A DNA stretch of 9,087 nt from Spirochaetales bacterium (GTDB lineage: Bacteria; Spirochaetota; Spirochaetia; DSM-27196; SLST01). Of the stretch, positions 1-6,609 are shown in pieces. The stretch covers positions 1-9,087 of the forward strand of contig DAOWMR010000089.1 in assembly GCA_030642995.1 (NCBI GenBank). Direction: 5' to 3'. The notes beneath the pieces were generated by a model. That model was not told the DNA's origin. It searched no databases and was given only the letters and a program-made list of their open reading frames with translations. The position numbers and the translations under genes are program-made. The stretch's first letter is position 1; each line of letters begins with the position of its first letter.

Positions 1-740
1 AGTGGGCCATCAAAAACCGGAATGCTCCCGTTCACCGCCGATTCGTTGGACTCGACCGTCTTGCTCAATGACCGCCAGAAGCTCGCTCGACGTTCCGAAA
101 GCTCGGCAGTCAGCATTCGTTGGTAGTTCCGGATCTCCTGGAAAGTGATGTCCGAAAGCGAGAGATTCGCATTGAGGGCTGCCAGCTTCCTCTGAACCGA
201 TTCGTCCAGGGGCGTGAACTCGTTTTTGTAAATGATCTCGTGCTCAACTTCCGCCCACGCGTCCTGCAAAATCGTTCGCAACTGCACCTCACAATCAAAC
301 GGACCGCCGATGTGGAAGCTCTCGCACAGATCCTGTGGAACACGGAGAAGGCAATGCGTTGATTCGTAGCCGAATTCGCGGACCGAGAACTCCGCCCCTT
401 TGCGATCAAGCTCATGGATCTCGAAGAGCTCCCGCAGAACCTGCTCAGCCGCCGCTACTTCCTCCAGAAACGGGCAGACTATGCGCAATGCGACAATGTC
501 GGCGACCACAACCGATCCGGATTGCTCTTCGTTCTCCCGTACGATGCGAAGCAGCTTCTGATAGTAGCTCTTGAAGCTCTTCACACGGTACTTTATTGTT
601 GCATTGAGGTCACGTGCCGCAAGCGCGGTTCGAATGCGGCGCTGAAGCTCAAACAGAAGCTTGTCGTAACTGTCTGCGAGATCTGTGTATCGGCGTTCGA
701 GCTGTTCGCGTGGAGGGAGTGGAAGAGCAACGGTGATCAC
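1..740 (-). CDS. RelA/SpoT-type (p)ppGpp synthetase, N-terminal part (C-terminus beyond left edge)
   Basis: Translating the minus strand from a GTG at 740 gives 246 open codons to the window edge. The product matches the RelA/SpoT nucleotidyltransferase fold, which transfers pyrophosphate from ATP to GTP or GDP to make the alarmone (p)ppGpp in the cytosol. Visible motifs, in order: RVKSFKS (residues 52-58, the ATP-binding basic segment), VADIVALRI (79-87, with the Mg-binding Asp81), FGYESTH (123-129, the G-loop GYxSxH) and EVQLRT (151-156, with the catalytic Glu151), followed by DAWAEVEHEIIYK (160-172). The synthetase domain starts almost at the N-terminus, so there is no HD hydrolase domain in front of it. 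That suggests a small stand-alone synthetase rather than a bifunctional Rel. GTG is the only in-frame start before the upstream region; it has GGAG 5 nt in front of it. What follows residue 246 is not visible, so extra C-terminal domains are possible. Activity is inferred from motifs only. Confidence 0.88.
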   Translation of the reverse strand, partial: MITVALPLPPREQLERRYTDLADSYDKLLFELQRRIRTALAARDLNATIKYRVKSFKSYYQKLLRIVRENEEQSGSVVVADIVALRIVCPFLEEVAAAEQVLRELFEIHELDRKGAEFSVREFGYESTHCLLRVPQDLCESFHIGGPFDCEVQLRTILQDAWAEVEHEIIYKNEFTPLDESVQRKLAALNANLSLSDITFQEIRNYQRMLTAELSERRASFWRSLSKTVESNESAVNGSIPVFDGP

Positions 741-763
741 AGTGTCTCCAAAGCCACTATAAC
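734..763 (+). promoter_or_regulatory. Candidate divergent promoter for the AI-2E-family gene
   Basis: TATAAC at 758-763 matches five of six bases of the -10 consensus on the plus strand and overlaps the minus-strand -10 box at 756-761. The upstream hexamer at the right distance (TGATCA, 734-739) is a poor -35. If real, the two divergent promoters could not be bound by polymerase at the same time. The evidence is weak because it rests mainly on the -10 match. Confidence 0.25.
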
Positions 764-785
764 ACGGGAGTGACCGGCAGATCAA
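756..785 (-). promoter_or_regulatory. Candidate sigma70-like promoter for the alarmone synthetase
   Basis: On the minus strand, TTGATC (785-780) and TATAGT (761-756) are separated by 18 bp, resembling -35 and -10 hexamers (4/6 and 5/6 matches to the E. coli consensus). The -10 box lies 15 bp upstream of the GTG at 740, so the leader would be only a few nucleotides longer than the ribosome-binding site (GGAG at about 746-749). Promoter use is inferred from sequence alone. Confidence 0.4.
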
Positions 786-786
786 A

Positions 787-1902
787 ATGGATCCGAAAAT
801 TCCACAGCCACGAATAAGAGTTCTCGAGATTTTCTTTCTGCTCCTTCTAATCGCACTGACCTACGGCTTCTATCGGGTGATGCAACCGTTTCTGCTCAAC
901 CTCTTTCTGGCACTGATATTCACCTCGATTCTCTTCCCGAGTTTTGAAAAGCTCCGAAGTCGACTGGGGAATCGGGCCGGACTCGCCGGCGCTATCATGG
1001 TCCTCCTGGTATTTGTCGCCATCGCGGTCCCGGTGACGGTCATCGCCCTCCTCGTGTATTCGGAAGCAGTTGCCGGATACGCTGCCGTCGTGGAACGGTT
1101 ACCTAACCTTGCAGTGCAGCTGAGCGGTGTGGCGCTCCTGGACTGGGCATCTGAAGTGCCGATTATCGGACAGTACGCCGAAAATCTGCAGAACGTGGAA
1201 CTCAGTGAGCTCCTTGGGAACGCAATCAGTGCAACGTCCAACTTCATCCTGACTGCTACGCAACGTAGTTTCGTTAGTGTATCCGCCGCAATTGCCAGCT
1301 TCCTGCTTTTCCTCCTGGTGATGTTCTTCATGTTCTATGGCGGGAGAGAGATGGCAACCGGCATCTACAACGTCCTTCCCATACCAAATCGGGAACTCCG
1401 AGAGATTGCCGACGATGCCCGTCGGACTACAACGGCCGCCCTGATTTCCACCTTCCTGATCGGCATAATCGAGGGTAGCTACGGCGCCGTTCTCTTTCTG
1501 ATCTTCGGGCTGCCGTCACCCTTCATTTGGGGTGTCGTCATCATGGTGCTTTCCATGATCCCGCTCATCGGAACGAACCTCGTCCTGGTTCCGGCGGGCG
1601 TTATTCTGATCGTGACCGGTCGCGTATTCGCCGGGATCACGATGATTGTTCTCGGAGTGGCCGGCGTCACGGTCACGCAGAATCTGATCAAACCCAAGCT
1701 GCTCGGTGATCGATCAGGACTCAATCCGGTGCTTGCGCTGCTGGCAACCGTCGGCGGGATCATGTGGCTCGGCCTGATAGGTTTCCTGGTAGGACCGTTG
1801 CTGGCGTCGCTCTTCATTGTGATCTGGCAACAGTTCGGAAAACGCTACCAGACAGAACTCAGCATGAAAGACATCGACATTGAATCGCAGGACGAGTCGT
1901 AG
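787..1902 (+). CDS. AI-2E transporter family (PerM/YdiK-like) membrane protein
   Basis: The 371-residue product has the features of the AI-2E/PerM/YdiK family (formerly DUF20) of inner-membrane permeases. About eight hydrophobic segments are visible: residues 12-29, 33-52, 66-93, 163-184, 215-242, 244-262, 265-290 and 316-349. A soluble region lies at about 94-160. The family-typical stretch GLPSPFIWGVVIMVLSMIPL (241-260) is followed by IG, then by QNLIKPKLLGDRSGLNPVL (298-316) and a Gly-rich LVGPLLASL (334-342). Length is normal for the family. Some members are linked to export of autoinducer-2 (TqsA), others to Na+/H+ antiport or salt tolerance, and many have no known substrate, so the substrate cannot be named. 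ATG at 787 is the first in-frame start after a stop at 760-762; no good Shine-Dalgarno stands before it. It diverges from the alarmone synthetase gene, and its end nearly touches the end of the convergent receiver-PAS gene. Confidence 0.88.
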   Translation: MDPKIPQPRIRVLEIFFLLLLIALTYGFYRVMQPFLLNLFLALIFTSILFPSFEKLRSRLGNRAGLAGAIMVLLVFVAIAVPVTVIALLVYSEAVAGYAAVVERLPNLAVQLSGVALLDWASEVPIIGQYAENLQNVELSELLGNAISATSNFILTATQRSFVSVSAAIASFLLFLLVMFFMFYGGREMATGIYNVLPIPNRELREIADDARRTTTAALISTFLIGIIEGSYGAVLFLIFGLPSPFIWGVVIMVLSMIPLIGTNLVLVPAGVILIVTGRVFAGITMIVLGVAGVTVTQNLIKPKLLGDRSGLNPVLALLATVGGIMWLGLIGFLVGPLLASLFIVIWQQFGKRYQTELSMKDIDIESQDES

Positions 1903-1904
1903 AT

Positions 1905-3383
1905 CTATTCTCCGCTCAGGATCAGAAGCAGCAGTTCCTCATCGTCGACTACGATCTCTCGCACTTCAACGCCGAAAAGGCGGGAACTCCCATCCTTCGT
2001 TCGGAGCCTGATTTCAGTTGATCGCGACAGCCGCTCCTTCAAGAGGGTGACCATTCGATTGAGATCATCAAGATCCTCATAGTCTGCCAGACCAAACCCG
2101 CCGGACCCGACGATTGTGTCACGATCAAACCCCGTCAGGGCCATGAACGCCTCATTGACGTCCAGTACTGCGTTTGTGGCCGCGTCAATCAGCAGGCTCG
2201 CGGTGGGACTCGCGTGAAAGACACCCTCCAACTTTCGCTTGCTTCTGGAGAGAAGGTCCATTGAGTGCCGTTGCCGGGTCACATCCACGACGAGGTTGAA
2301 GCTTCCGCGAATCTCGCCACCGTCATCCTCTATCCGCCGGGGCGTAATGAGAACCGTGATCTCCTCCCCATCCTTCCGGCAGAGCTGCACCTCGTACGGC
2401 TCGGACCCGCCGTCGGCCCCGGGGGCTGGAGACCGGGTGCCGACGAGCATCGCGAGACTGTTCTTCCCGACAATCTCCTCCCGTGAATAGCGAGTCATGT
2501 CACAGAGAGCCTGGTTCGCATAGATGCAGACATTCTCCGCGTCCCCTACCCAAATAACCTGGCGCATGGTCTGAACAATCTGGCTGAATTCAAACTCCCG
2601 CTGCTCAAGCCTCTTCTCGGTTGTTCGGAGCGCTGTGATATTCTGCAGCGCGCCGTAGAGCCGATCAAAGCCGTCCTCCGCGCCGCACACCTTTGCGTCC
2701 ATCTTGACCCAGTCGGTCCGGGCCCCGTCCCGTATCACCCGGAACTCAATTCGGCCGCCCCGCTTGTTTCGCAATCCGGTCCAGAATGCTCGGACTCCGG
2801 CGACGTCCTCGGGGTGAACGACGTAGAGCATGTCTTCAATCGAACGCACACCATCCAGCTGAATACCGATGACCTCTTCCAGGCTTCCAATCGTCCACTC
2901 GAGCTCGTCATGTTCCGGATCTCGAGCCATCCGCACTGAGAATGCAAAGTCTGAGAGAACTTCGGAGAGCATGCGATACCGCTCTTCCCGCTCCCGAAGC
3001 TCCCGGTCCAGCTCATGCCGATGCAAGGAAACTTCGATGGCGCCGAACAGTTCCCGGTCCGTGAACGGTTTGACGATGTAACCGAAGGGATCCTGCTGCG
3101 TGGCACGATCCAGCGTTGCCTCGTCCGCATAAGCCGTCAGGAATATGACGGGTACATCATGGCGCTTCTTGATTTCGGCTGCAGCCTCAATGCCGTCCAA
3201 TCGACCTTCCAGCTTGATGTCCATCAGAACGAGATCCGGCGTATCAGCGTCAACCGCCTTGATGGCCGCCTCACCGGTGGATGCGCTGCCGGCAACCTCA
3301 TACCCGAGTTGCAGGATTTTCCGCTCAATTCCCGATGCAATAATCGGCTCATCTTCTACAAGAAACACACGACGCCGCTTCAC
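1905..3383 (-). CDS. Response regulator: receiver domain plus three PAS-like segments, no output domain
   Basis: The 492-residue protein starts with a complete CheY-like receiver (about 4-120): acidic pair Glu10/Asp11, phospho-acceptor Asp55 in LVLMDIKLEG, Thr83 in FLTAY and Lys105 in YIVKPF. A short coiled linker (121-138) leads to three PAS-like segments at about 135-255, 262-370 and 380-490. The second carries the typical YANQALCDMTRYSREEIVGK and the third VLDVNEAFMALTGFDRDTIVG. The protein ends right after the third PAS. No histidine kinase, GGDEF, EAL, HTH or phosphatase domain is present, so it probably acts by contact with a partner. The start is a GTG (3381-3383) whose last bases form the TGA of the upstream LuxR-type gene (GTGA overlap), with GGGAG six bases before it inside that gene. 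Translational coupling and a shared job with that regulator are therefore likely. Ligands of the PAS domains are unknown. Confidence 0.9.
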   Translation of the reverse strand: MKRRRVFLVEDEPIIASGIERKILQLGYEVAGSASTGEAAIKAVDADTPDLVLMDIKLEGRLDGIEAAAEIKKRHDVPVIFLTAYADEATLDRATQQDPFGYIVKPFTDRELFGAIEVSLHRHELDRELREREERYRMLSEVLSDFAFSVRMARDPEHDELEWTIGSLEEVIGIQLDGVRSIEDMLYVVHPEDVAGVRAFWTGLRNKRGGRIEFRVIRDGARTDWVKMDAKVCGAEDGFDRLYGALQNITALRTTEKRLEQREFEFSQIVQTMRQVIWVGDAENVCIYANQALCDMTRYSREEIVGKNSLAMLVGTRSPAPGADGGSEPYEVQLCRKDGEEITVLITPRRIEDDGGEIRGSFNLVVDVTRQRHSMDLLSRSKRKLEGVFHASPTASLLIDAATNAVLDVNEAFMALTGFDRDTIVGSGGFGLADYEDLDDLNRMVTLLKERLSRSTEIRLRTKDGSSRLFGVEVREIVVDDEELLLLILSGE

Positions 3384-3396
3384 GACTTGCTCCCGG
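3380..3396 (-). promoter_or_regulatory. GTGA stop/start overlap with ribosome-binding site (translational coupling)
   Basis: On the minus strand the upstream gene's TGA (3382-3380) and the downstream gene's GTG (3383-3381) share bases. GGGAG, ending six bases before the GTG, is the likely Shine-Dalgarno and lies in the coding end of the upstream gene. This arrangement fixes the start of the receiver-PAS protein and suggests termination-reinitiation, giving linked amounts of the two proteins. Confidence 0.75.
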
Positions 3397-4672
3397 GTCG
3401 GGCAAAGCTCATGGTGAGCTCCCGACGACTGGTGATGCGCAGTTTCCGATACACACTGGTCAGGTGTTTCTTCACCGTCACCTCCGCAATACTCAGGTGA
3501 TCAGCAATCTGGCGATTGGTCATGGCCTTCAGGATCAGAAGAATGATCTCGTGCTCTCGTCGGGTAATCTGCGTGCCGTGCAGATCACCAGTCACTTCTT
3601 CATCGACGGTGAGCAGCACGTCCTCCTCCACCCGGCTCTGCATCGGGTCGGAACTCGCCTTCTCTGCTTTCAATTGCTGGTAGACGGCTCGCGGACCGCG
3701 CACGGCCTCAACATGGGACAATGCCACGATATAGCCGACCGTCTGATGCCCGCTCCTTACCGGATCAACACTTACCTCCCGGGGTTCGTAGACCCCCGGG
3801 CCAATCCGCCACGAGGCAATGAATGGAGACCGACTTGCCCGACCCGGCGTCAGCTTCTCGCACTCGTGCTTCACCGTGACCAGATCAACTCCATCAACAC
3901 AGGTAGAAATCGCGCGGTTCACTATGTCGTCAATCGACTTGCCAAGAAGCTCGGCCGCCTTTGGCGAGCAGAACCGAATTGTGAACCGACGATCCACCAC
4001 GAGAATACCGCGACGATAGTCGTCCAGAAACCGGGGCACGAGTGCCAGTGTCGTCTCCGCACCGTCTCGCGCCGACGCGAGGAACCGCTGGCGGAACTCC
4101 GGTGACGCAAGAGCAAGCTGCTCCGCCACGCTGTCAAGACCGGCCGCGCCCTCACGCCCTTCAATGTCGCCGAATGCCCAGGTGGAATGGACGTCAAAGA
4201 ACTCCAGAGGGAGACTCTTGGGAAGCGATCCCACGGAAACCATGCAGGCAGTCACGCACCCGTGTGAGGCATGCTCCCGGTCCAGATGATAGACCACGCT
4301 CATCATCTCGCTCGCCGCCTGGCAGCGGGCGAAGACGGAAACAAGATCAATGAGGAGAGTGAGTTGCCGATCCCCGGCCCGAGTCCTCGCTGTGGCAACG
4401 AGATTGTCCATCGACGAGCAGAACCCCTGCCACGCGGGATCAGCACTGCCAATCACCTCGTCAACGGATAGCGCGACGGCGCCCCTCGGACCGATCTGCC
4501 CGAGTTCAATTGCAGATTTCACACATCCCAGCGTTCCCTCGCCCACCGCCGCAATGAGATAGCCGTCGGTCAGGCGCACCGTGGAGATAACCCGCTGGTA
4601 GAGCACGAGCCGATCAACCTGTTGCGCAGGGACAAAAAGTAGATGATCCCTGATTCGTGTCGGAAGCCCCAT
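3380..4672 (-). CDS. LuxR-family transcriptional regulator with MEDS-like N-terminus and PAS domain
   Basis: The 430-residue protein ends in a LuxR/FixJ-type helix-turn-helix (about 367-425): ITRREHEIILLILKAMTNRQ leads to IADHLSIAEVTVKKHL, with SIAEVTVKKHLTSVYRKL (394-411) as the recognition helix. A PAS-like domain precedes it (about 213-325: GILVVDRRFTIRFCSPKAAE, then GYIVALSHVE). The first 170 residues, from RDHLLFVPAQ through GYLIAAVGEG to a late strand TACMVSVGSLP, look like the MEDS/DcmR-type sensory fold of alpha/beta character. This call is tentative because no diagnostic motif is certain. There is no receiver domain, which instead sits on the coupled downstream gene. The protein is therefore likely a cytosolic sensor-regulator; its DNA targets and signal are unknown. 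ATG at 4672 is the only start after an in-frame stop upstream. No strong Shine-Dalgarno is present, and a palindrome lies just before the start codon. Confidence 0.85.
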   Translation of the reverse strand: MGLPTRIRDHLLFVPAQQVDRLVLYQRVISTVRLTDGYLIAAVGEGTLGCVKSAIELGQIGPRGAVALSVDEVIGSADPAWQGFCSSMDNLVATARTRAGDRQLTLLIDLVSVFARCQAASEMMSVVYHLDREHASHGCVTACMVSVGSLPKSLPLEFFDVHSTWAFGDIEGREGAAGLDSVAEQLALASPEFRQRFLASARDGAETTLALVPRFLDDYRRGILVVDRRFTIRFCSPKAAELLGKSIDDIVNRAISTCVDGVDLVTVKHECEKLTPGRASRSPFIASWRIGPGVYEPREVSVDPVRSGHQTVGYIVALSHVEAVRGPRAVYQQLKAEKASSDPMQSRVEEDVLLTVDEEVTGDLHGTQITRREHEIILLILKAMTNRQIADHLSIAEVTVKKHLTSVYRKLRITSRRELTMSFARPGSKS

Positions 4673-4675
4673 ATC

Positions 4676-4685
4676 AGGTATACCT
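4676..4685. promoter_or_regulatory. Perfect 10-bp palindrome just upstream of the LuxR-type gene
   Basis: AGGTATACCT is its own reverse complement and is flanked on both sides by the direct repeat ATATC (4671-4675 and 4686-4690). It ends 3 bp before the ATG of the LuxR-type gene. That is where an autoregulatory operator could block transcription or initiation. Operator function is an inference. A 10-bp palindrome in AT-rich DNA can also occur by chance. Confidence 0.3.
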
Positions 4686-4695
4686 ATATCACAGA

Positions 4696-4711
4696 TTTGC
4701 TACGAAGCAAA
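4696..4711. repeat. Short inverted repeat in the glycosidase-LuxR intergenic gap
   Basis: TTTGCT and AGCAAA form a perfect 6-bp stem with a 4-nt loop (ACGA on plus, TCGT on minus). It lies in the 68-bp AT-rich gap (4673-4740) between the glycosidase stop and the LuxR-type start. No T-run follows on the minus strand, so it does not look like a complete intrinsic terminator. It could be a weak transcript-end structure or a protein-binding site. Confidence 0.3.
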
Positions 4712-4740
4712 GCCACGATATACCGATTAACGTCACAAAG

Positions 4741-6015
4741 TTACCGATTTTCGTTGATATCTCTAATCAGCTCCGGCGTCACACCGTGGGCCCGGCAGAG
4801 ATCACGATAGAAACGGCCGCTCGTACGCAGGGTTCGCGCTTGGCTTTGGAAGTCGCACTCGTAGAGGCCAAACGGGGCGGACTCACCCAGCGCCCACTCG
4901 AAGTTGTCCATGAGCGTCCAATAGTAGTAACGCTCCACCGGTACCCCGCGATCAAGCAGGCGACGGATCTGGAGGAGATGCTCGTAGATGAATGTCGCGC
5001 GCTTCCGATCGGACCGATCGCAGAGGCCGTTCTCCGTGATGAATACCGGGAGATCGTAACGATCATACAGCTCAAGAACCACCGTGAAAAGCCCCTCTGG
5101 AAAAATCTCCCAACCCAGGTCACTCGTCGATGCATCCCGGGGAAGTGACCGGGATCCAAAGAGCTGTCCAGGATTCATGGTTGCTGTGATGATGTCCCGC
5201 GTATAGTAGTTGATCCCGAGAAAGTCGGAGTGCTCCGACATCGGATCAAGAAAGCGCCGGTGGAACAGGCGGTCATGCATCCGCGCAACCAACCTCGATC
5301 CGGGGCGCGGACCCGGTTCAAACGCCCGAATATGATGCGCCACCCCGACTCTGGCGGATCGACCGGCGCCCTCCTGGATCCGATGGATCGTGCCGTATGC
5401 ACGCTCATGCGCGGCGATCATGATCCGGCTTCCTCGCAGATAGCCGATTGGGTTTTGCCGTCCCGGCGGCCACTCACCGAACACATAGCCTTCAGCCAGG
5501 TAGACGTTCGGCTCGTTGATGGTGATCCAATCGGAAACGAGATCTCCGAGATCGACAACAACTCGCTCAACGTAGCTGTCAAACAAATCTATCACCTCAG
5601 GCCGAAGCCAGCCTCCCGCCTCCTCGAGCCAGAGAGGATTGGCAAAGTGATGGAGCGTCACCAGAGGCTCAATCCCGGCATCTCGCAGAAGCCCAATTTC
5701 GTGGCGATAGTGATTGATCGCGTCGCTGTCATACCGCCCGGGTTCCGGTTCTATCCGGGCCCACTCAATTCCCATCCGGTGAGTGTGAACCCCAAGCTCT
5801 TCCAGCAGCCGGGTATCCTCTTCGACTCTATTCCAGTGATCATTGGCGACGATCGGAGATGACCCGTCGGAGATCCGTCCCTTTTGGGCCCACGCGTACC
5901 AGCTGTTCCGCTGATCCCCGCCTTCTATCTGAAGTCCGGATGTGGCCGTCCCCAGGAGAAAATTCTCGGGGAGCGTGAACGGTATGAAGGCCTCCGATGT
6001 GGCCCGGTCATTCAC
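4741..6015 (-). CDS. Glycoside hydrolase family 1 beta-glycosidase (probable beta-glucosidase)
   Basis: The 424-residue protein is a complete GH1 (beta/alpha)8 enzyme, which cleaves terminal beta-linked sugars with retention of configuration. Visible landmarks are the N-terminal FLLGTATSGLQIEGG (19-33, sugar-binding Gln29), TLHHFANP (120-127, His123), TINEPN (165-170, acid/base Glu168), GINYYT (267-272), FITENG (325-330, nucleophile Glu328), and YYYWTLMDNFEWALG (363-377, Trp366, Glu373, Trp374). There is no signal peptide, so it acts in the cytosol on imported di- or oligosaccharides. At 424 residues it is slightly shorter than the usual 440-470. After NFEWALG the usual RFG is PFG (381-383), a change to the loop next to the sugar site. 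The GTG at 6015 is the only in-frame start after an upstream stop, with GGAT seven bases before it. It follows purE by 44 bp and may share its promoter. Exact substrate (glucoside, galactoside, fucoside) cannot be told. Confidence 0.92.
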   Translation of the reverse strand: MNDRATSEAFIPFTLPENFLLGTATSGLQIEGGDQRNSWYAWAQKGRISDGSSPIVANDHWNRVEEDTRLLEELGVHTHRMGIEWARIEPEPGRYDSDAINHYRHEIGLLRDAGIEPLVTLHHFANPLWLEEAGGWLRPEVIDLFDSYVERVVVDLGDLVSDWITINEPNVYLAEGYVFGEWPPGRQNPIGYLRGSRIMIAAHERAYGTIHRIQEGAGRSARVGVAHHIRAFEPGPRPGSRLVARMHDRLFHRRFLDPMSEHSDFLGINYYTRDIITATMNPGQLFGSRSLPRDASTSDLGWEIFPEGLFTVVLELYDRYDLPVFITENGLCDRSDRKRATFIYEHLLQIRRLLDRGVPVERYYYWTLMDNFEWALGESAPFGLYECDFQSQARTLRTSGRFYRDLCRAHGVTPELIRDINENR

Positions 6016-6059
6016 TGCGGTGATCCATATCGCTGAGGTAGTTCACATACCCAACACGC

Positions 6060-6536
6060 TCAAGTTCCTCGGCCTTCGCTACCACCATCGTGAGCCGCCT
6101 GCCGATACTCCTCCACTCGTTCGCGGATTTTCGCTTCTGAGAGGGCGAGCACACGAGCGGCCAACAGGCCTGCGTTTCGGGCACCGTTGATGGCAACGGT
6201 GGCTACGGGAACCCCGCGCGGCATCTGGACCATCGAGAGCAGTGAGTCCAATCCTTCCAGATTACTGCCACGGACCGGCACGCCAATCACCGGAAGATCA
6301 GTCAGGGCGGCCACTATGCCGGCAAGATGCGCGGCGCCGCCGGCTCCGGCAATGATCACTCGAATGCCCCGTGCCGCCGCCCCTTCTGCATACTCCACCG
6401 TTCGGTGCGGGGTTCGGTGTGCGGACATGATCTTCGTCTCAAATTCGATGTCCAACTCTTCCAGGACCCGGCACGCGTCACTCATGACCCGCAGGTCCGA
6501 GTCGCTTCCCATGATGATTCCTACAAGTGTGCTCAT
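6060..6536 (-). CDS. purE: N5-carboxyaminoimidazole ribonucleotide mutase, class I PurE
   Basis: The 158-residue protein is a full-length PurE, which converts N5-CAIR to CAIR in de novo purine synthesis in the cytosol, normally as an octamer. It shows GIIMGSDSD (6-14, phosphate/ribose binding), MSAHRTP (37-43, catalytic His40), IAGAGGAAHLAG (62-73), PVRG (87-90), MPRGVPVATV (105-114) and NAGLLAARVL (121-130). SAHRTP and GGAAHLAG are the class I signatures. Class II AIR carboxylases carry SAHKTA or SAHKGP-like and different downstream loops, so a class II call is rejected. Class I PurE needs PurK to make N5-CAIR, but purK is not in this window. The ATG at 6536 is preceded by a strong AGGGGGG seven bases upstream and by a good promoter. 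The C-terminal tail after about 148 is low-complexity and Gly-rich. Confidence 0.96.
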   Translation of the reverse strand: MSTLVGIIMGSDSDLRVMSDACRVLEELDIEFETKIMSAHRTPHRTVEYAEGAAARGIRVIIAGAGGAAHLAGIVAALTDLPVIGVPVRGSNLEGLDSLLSMVQMPRGVPVATVAINGARNAGLLAARVLALSEAKIRERVEEYRQAAHDGGSEGRGT

Positions 6537-6543
6537 TTCCCGT

Positions 6544-6550
6544 CCCCCCT
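6544..6550 (-). promoter_or_regulatory. Strong purE ribosome-binding site
   Basis: On the minus strand AGGGGGG lies seven bases before the purE ATG at 6536, a near-ideal Shine-Dalgarno in position and purine content. It supports the chosen purE start. Confidence 0.7.
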
Positions 6551-6567
6551 ATCCAGACCAGATGGCC

Positions 6568-6596
6568 ATTGTAGACAGGCCACATGGTGCGGGCAA
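6568..6596 (-). promoter_or_regulatory. Sigma70-like promoter for purE (and perhaps the glycosidase)
   Basis: On the minus strand TTGCCC (6596-6591) and TACAAT (6573-6568) are exactly 17 bp apart, matching 4/6 and 5/6 bases of the -35 and -10 consensus. Transcription would start near 6561, leaving a leader of about 25 nt that holds the purE ribosome-binding site. It lies in the 73-bp gap after the ATPase gene stop. This is the best-looking promoter in the window. Confidence 0.55.
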
Positions 6597-6609
6597 GGAA
6601 GCGGCGCTC

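Noticed and set aside
110..415. Minus-strand 101-codon frame and three plus-strand frames within 110-773
   Set aside because: All lie within the alarmone synthetase gene in other frames. The synthetase frame is the one with conserved family motifs.
3464..4105. Plus-strand 213-codon open frame opposite the LuxR-type gene
   Set aside because: Shadow of the regulator with no recognisable domain and no start context.
4696..4711. Stem-loop as an intrinsic terminator for the glycosidase gene
   Set aside because: A 6-bp stem with no following T-run on the minus strand is too weak for a terminator call.
5230..5862. Plus-strand 210-codon open frame opposite the glycosidase gene
   Set aside because: Antisense shadow of a complete GH1 gene with intact active-site motifs.
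6561..6586. TGGCC/GGCCA inverted repeat as a terminator after the ATPase gene
   Set aside because: Only 5 bp with a 10-nt loop, no T-run, and it overlaps the purE promoter hexamers.
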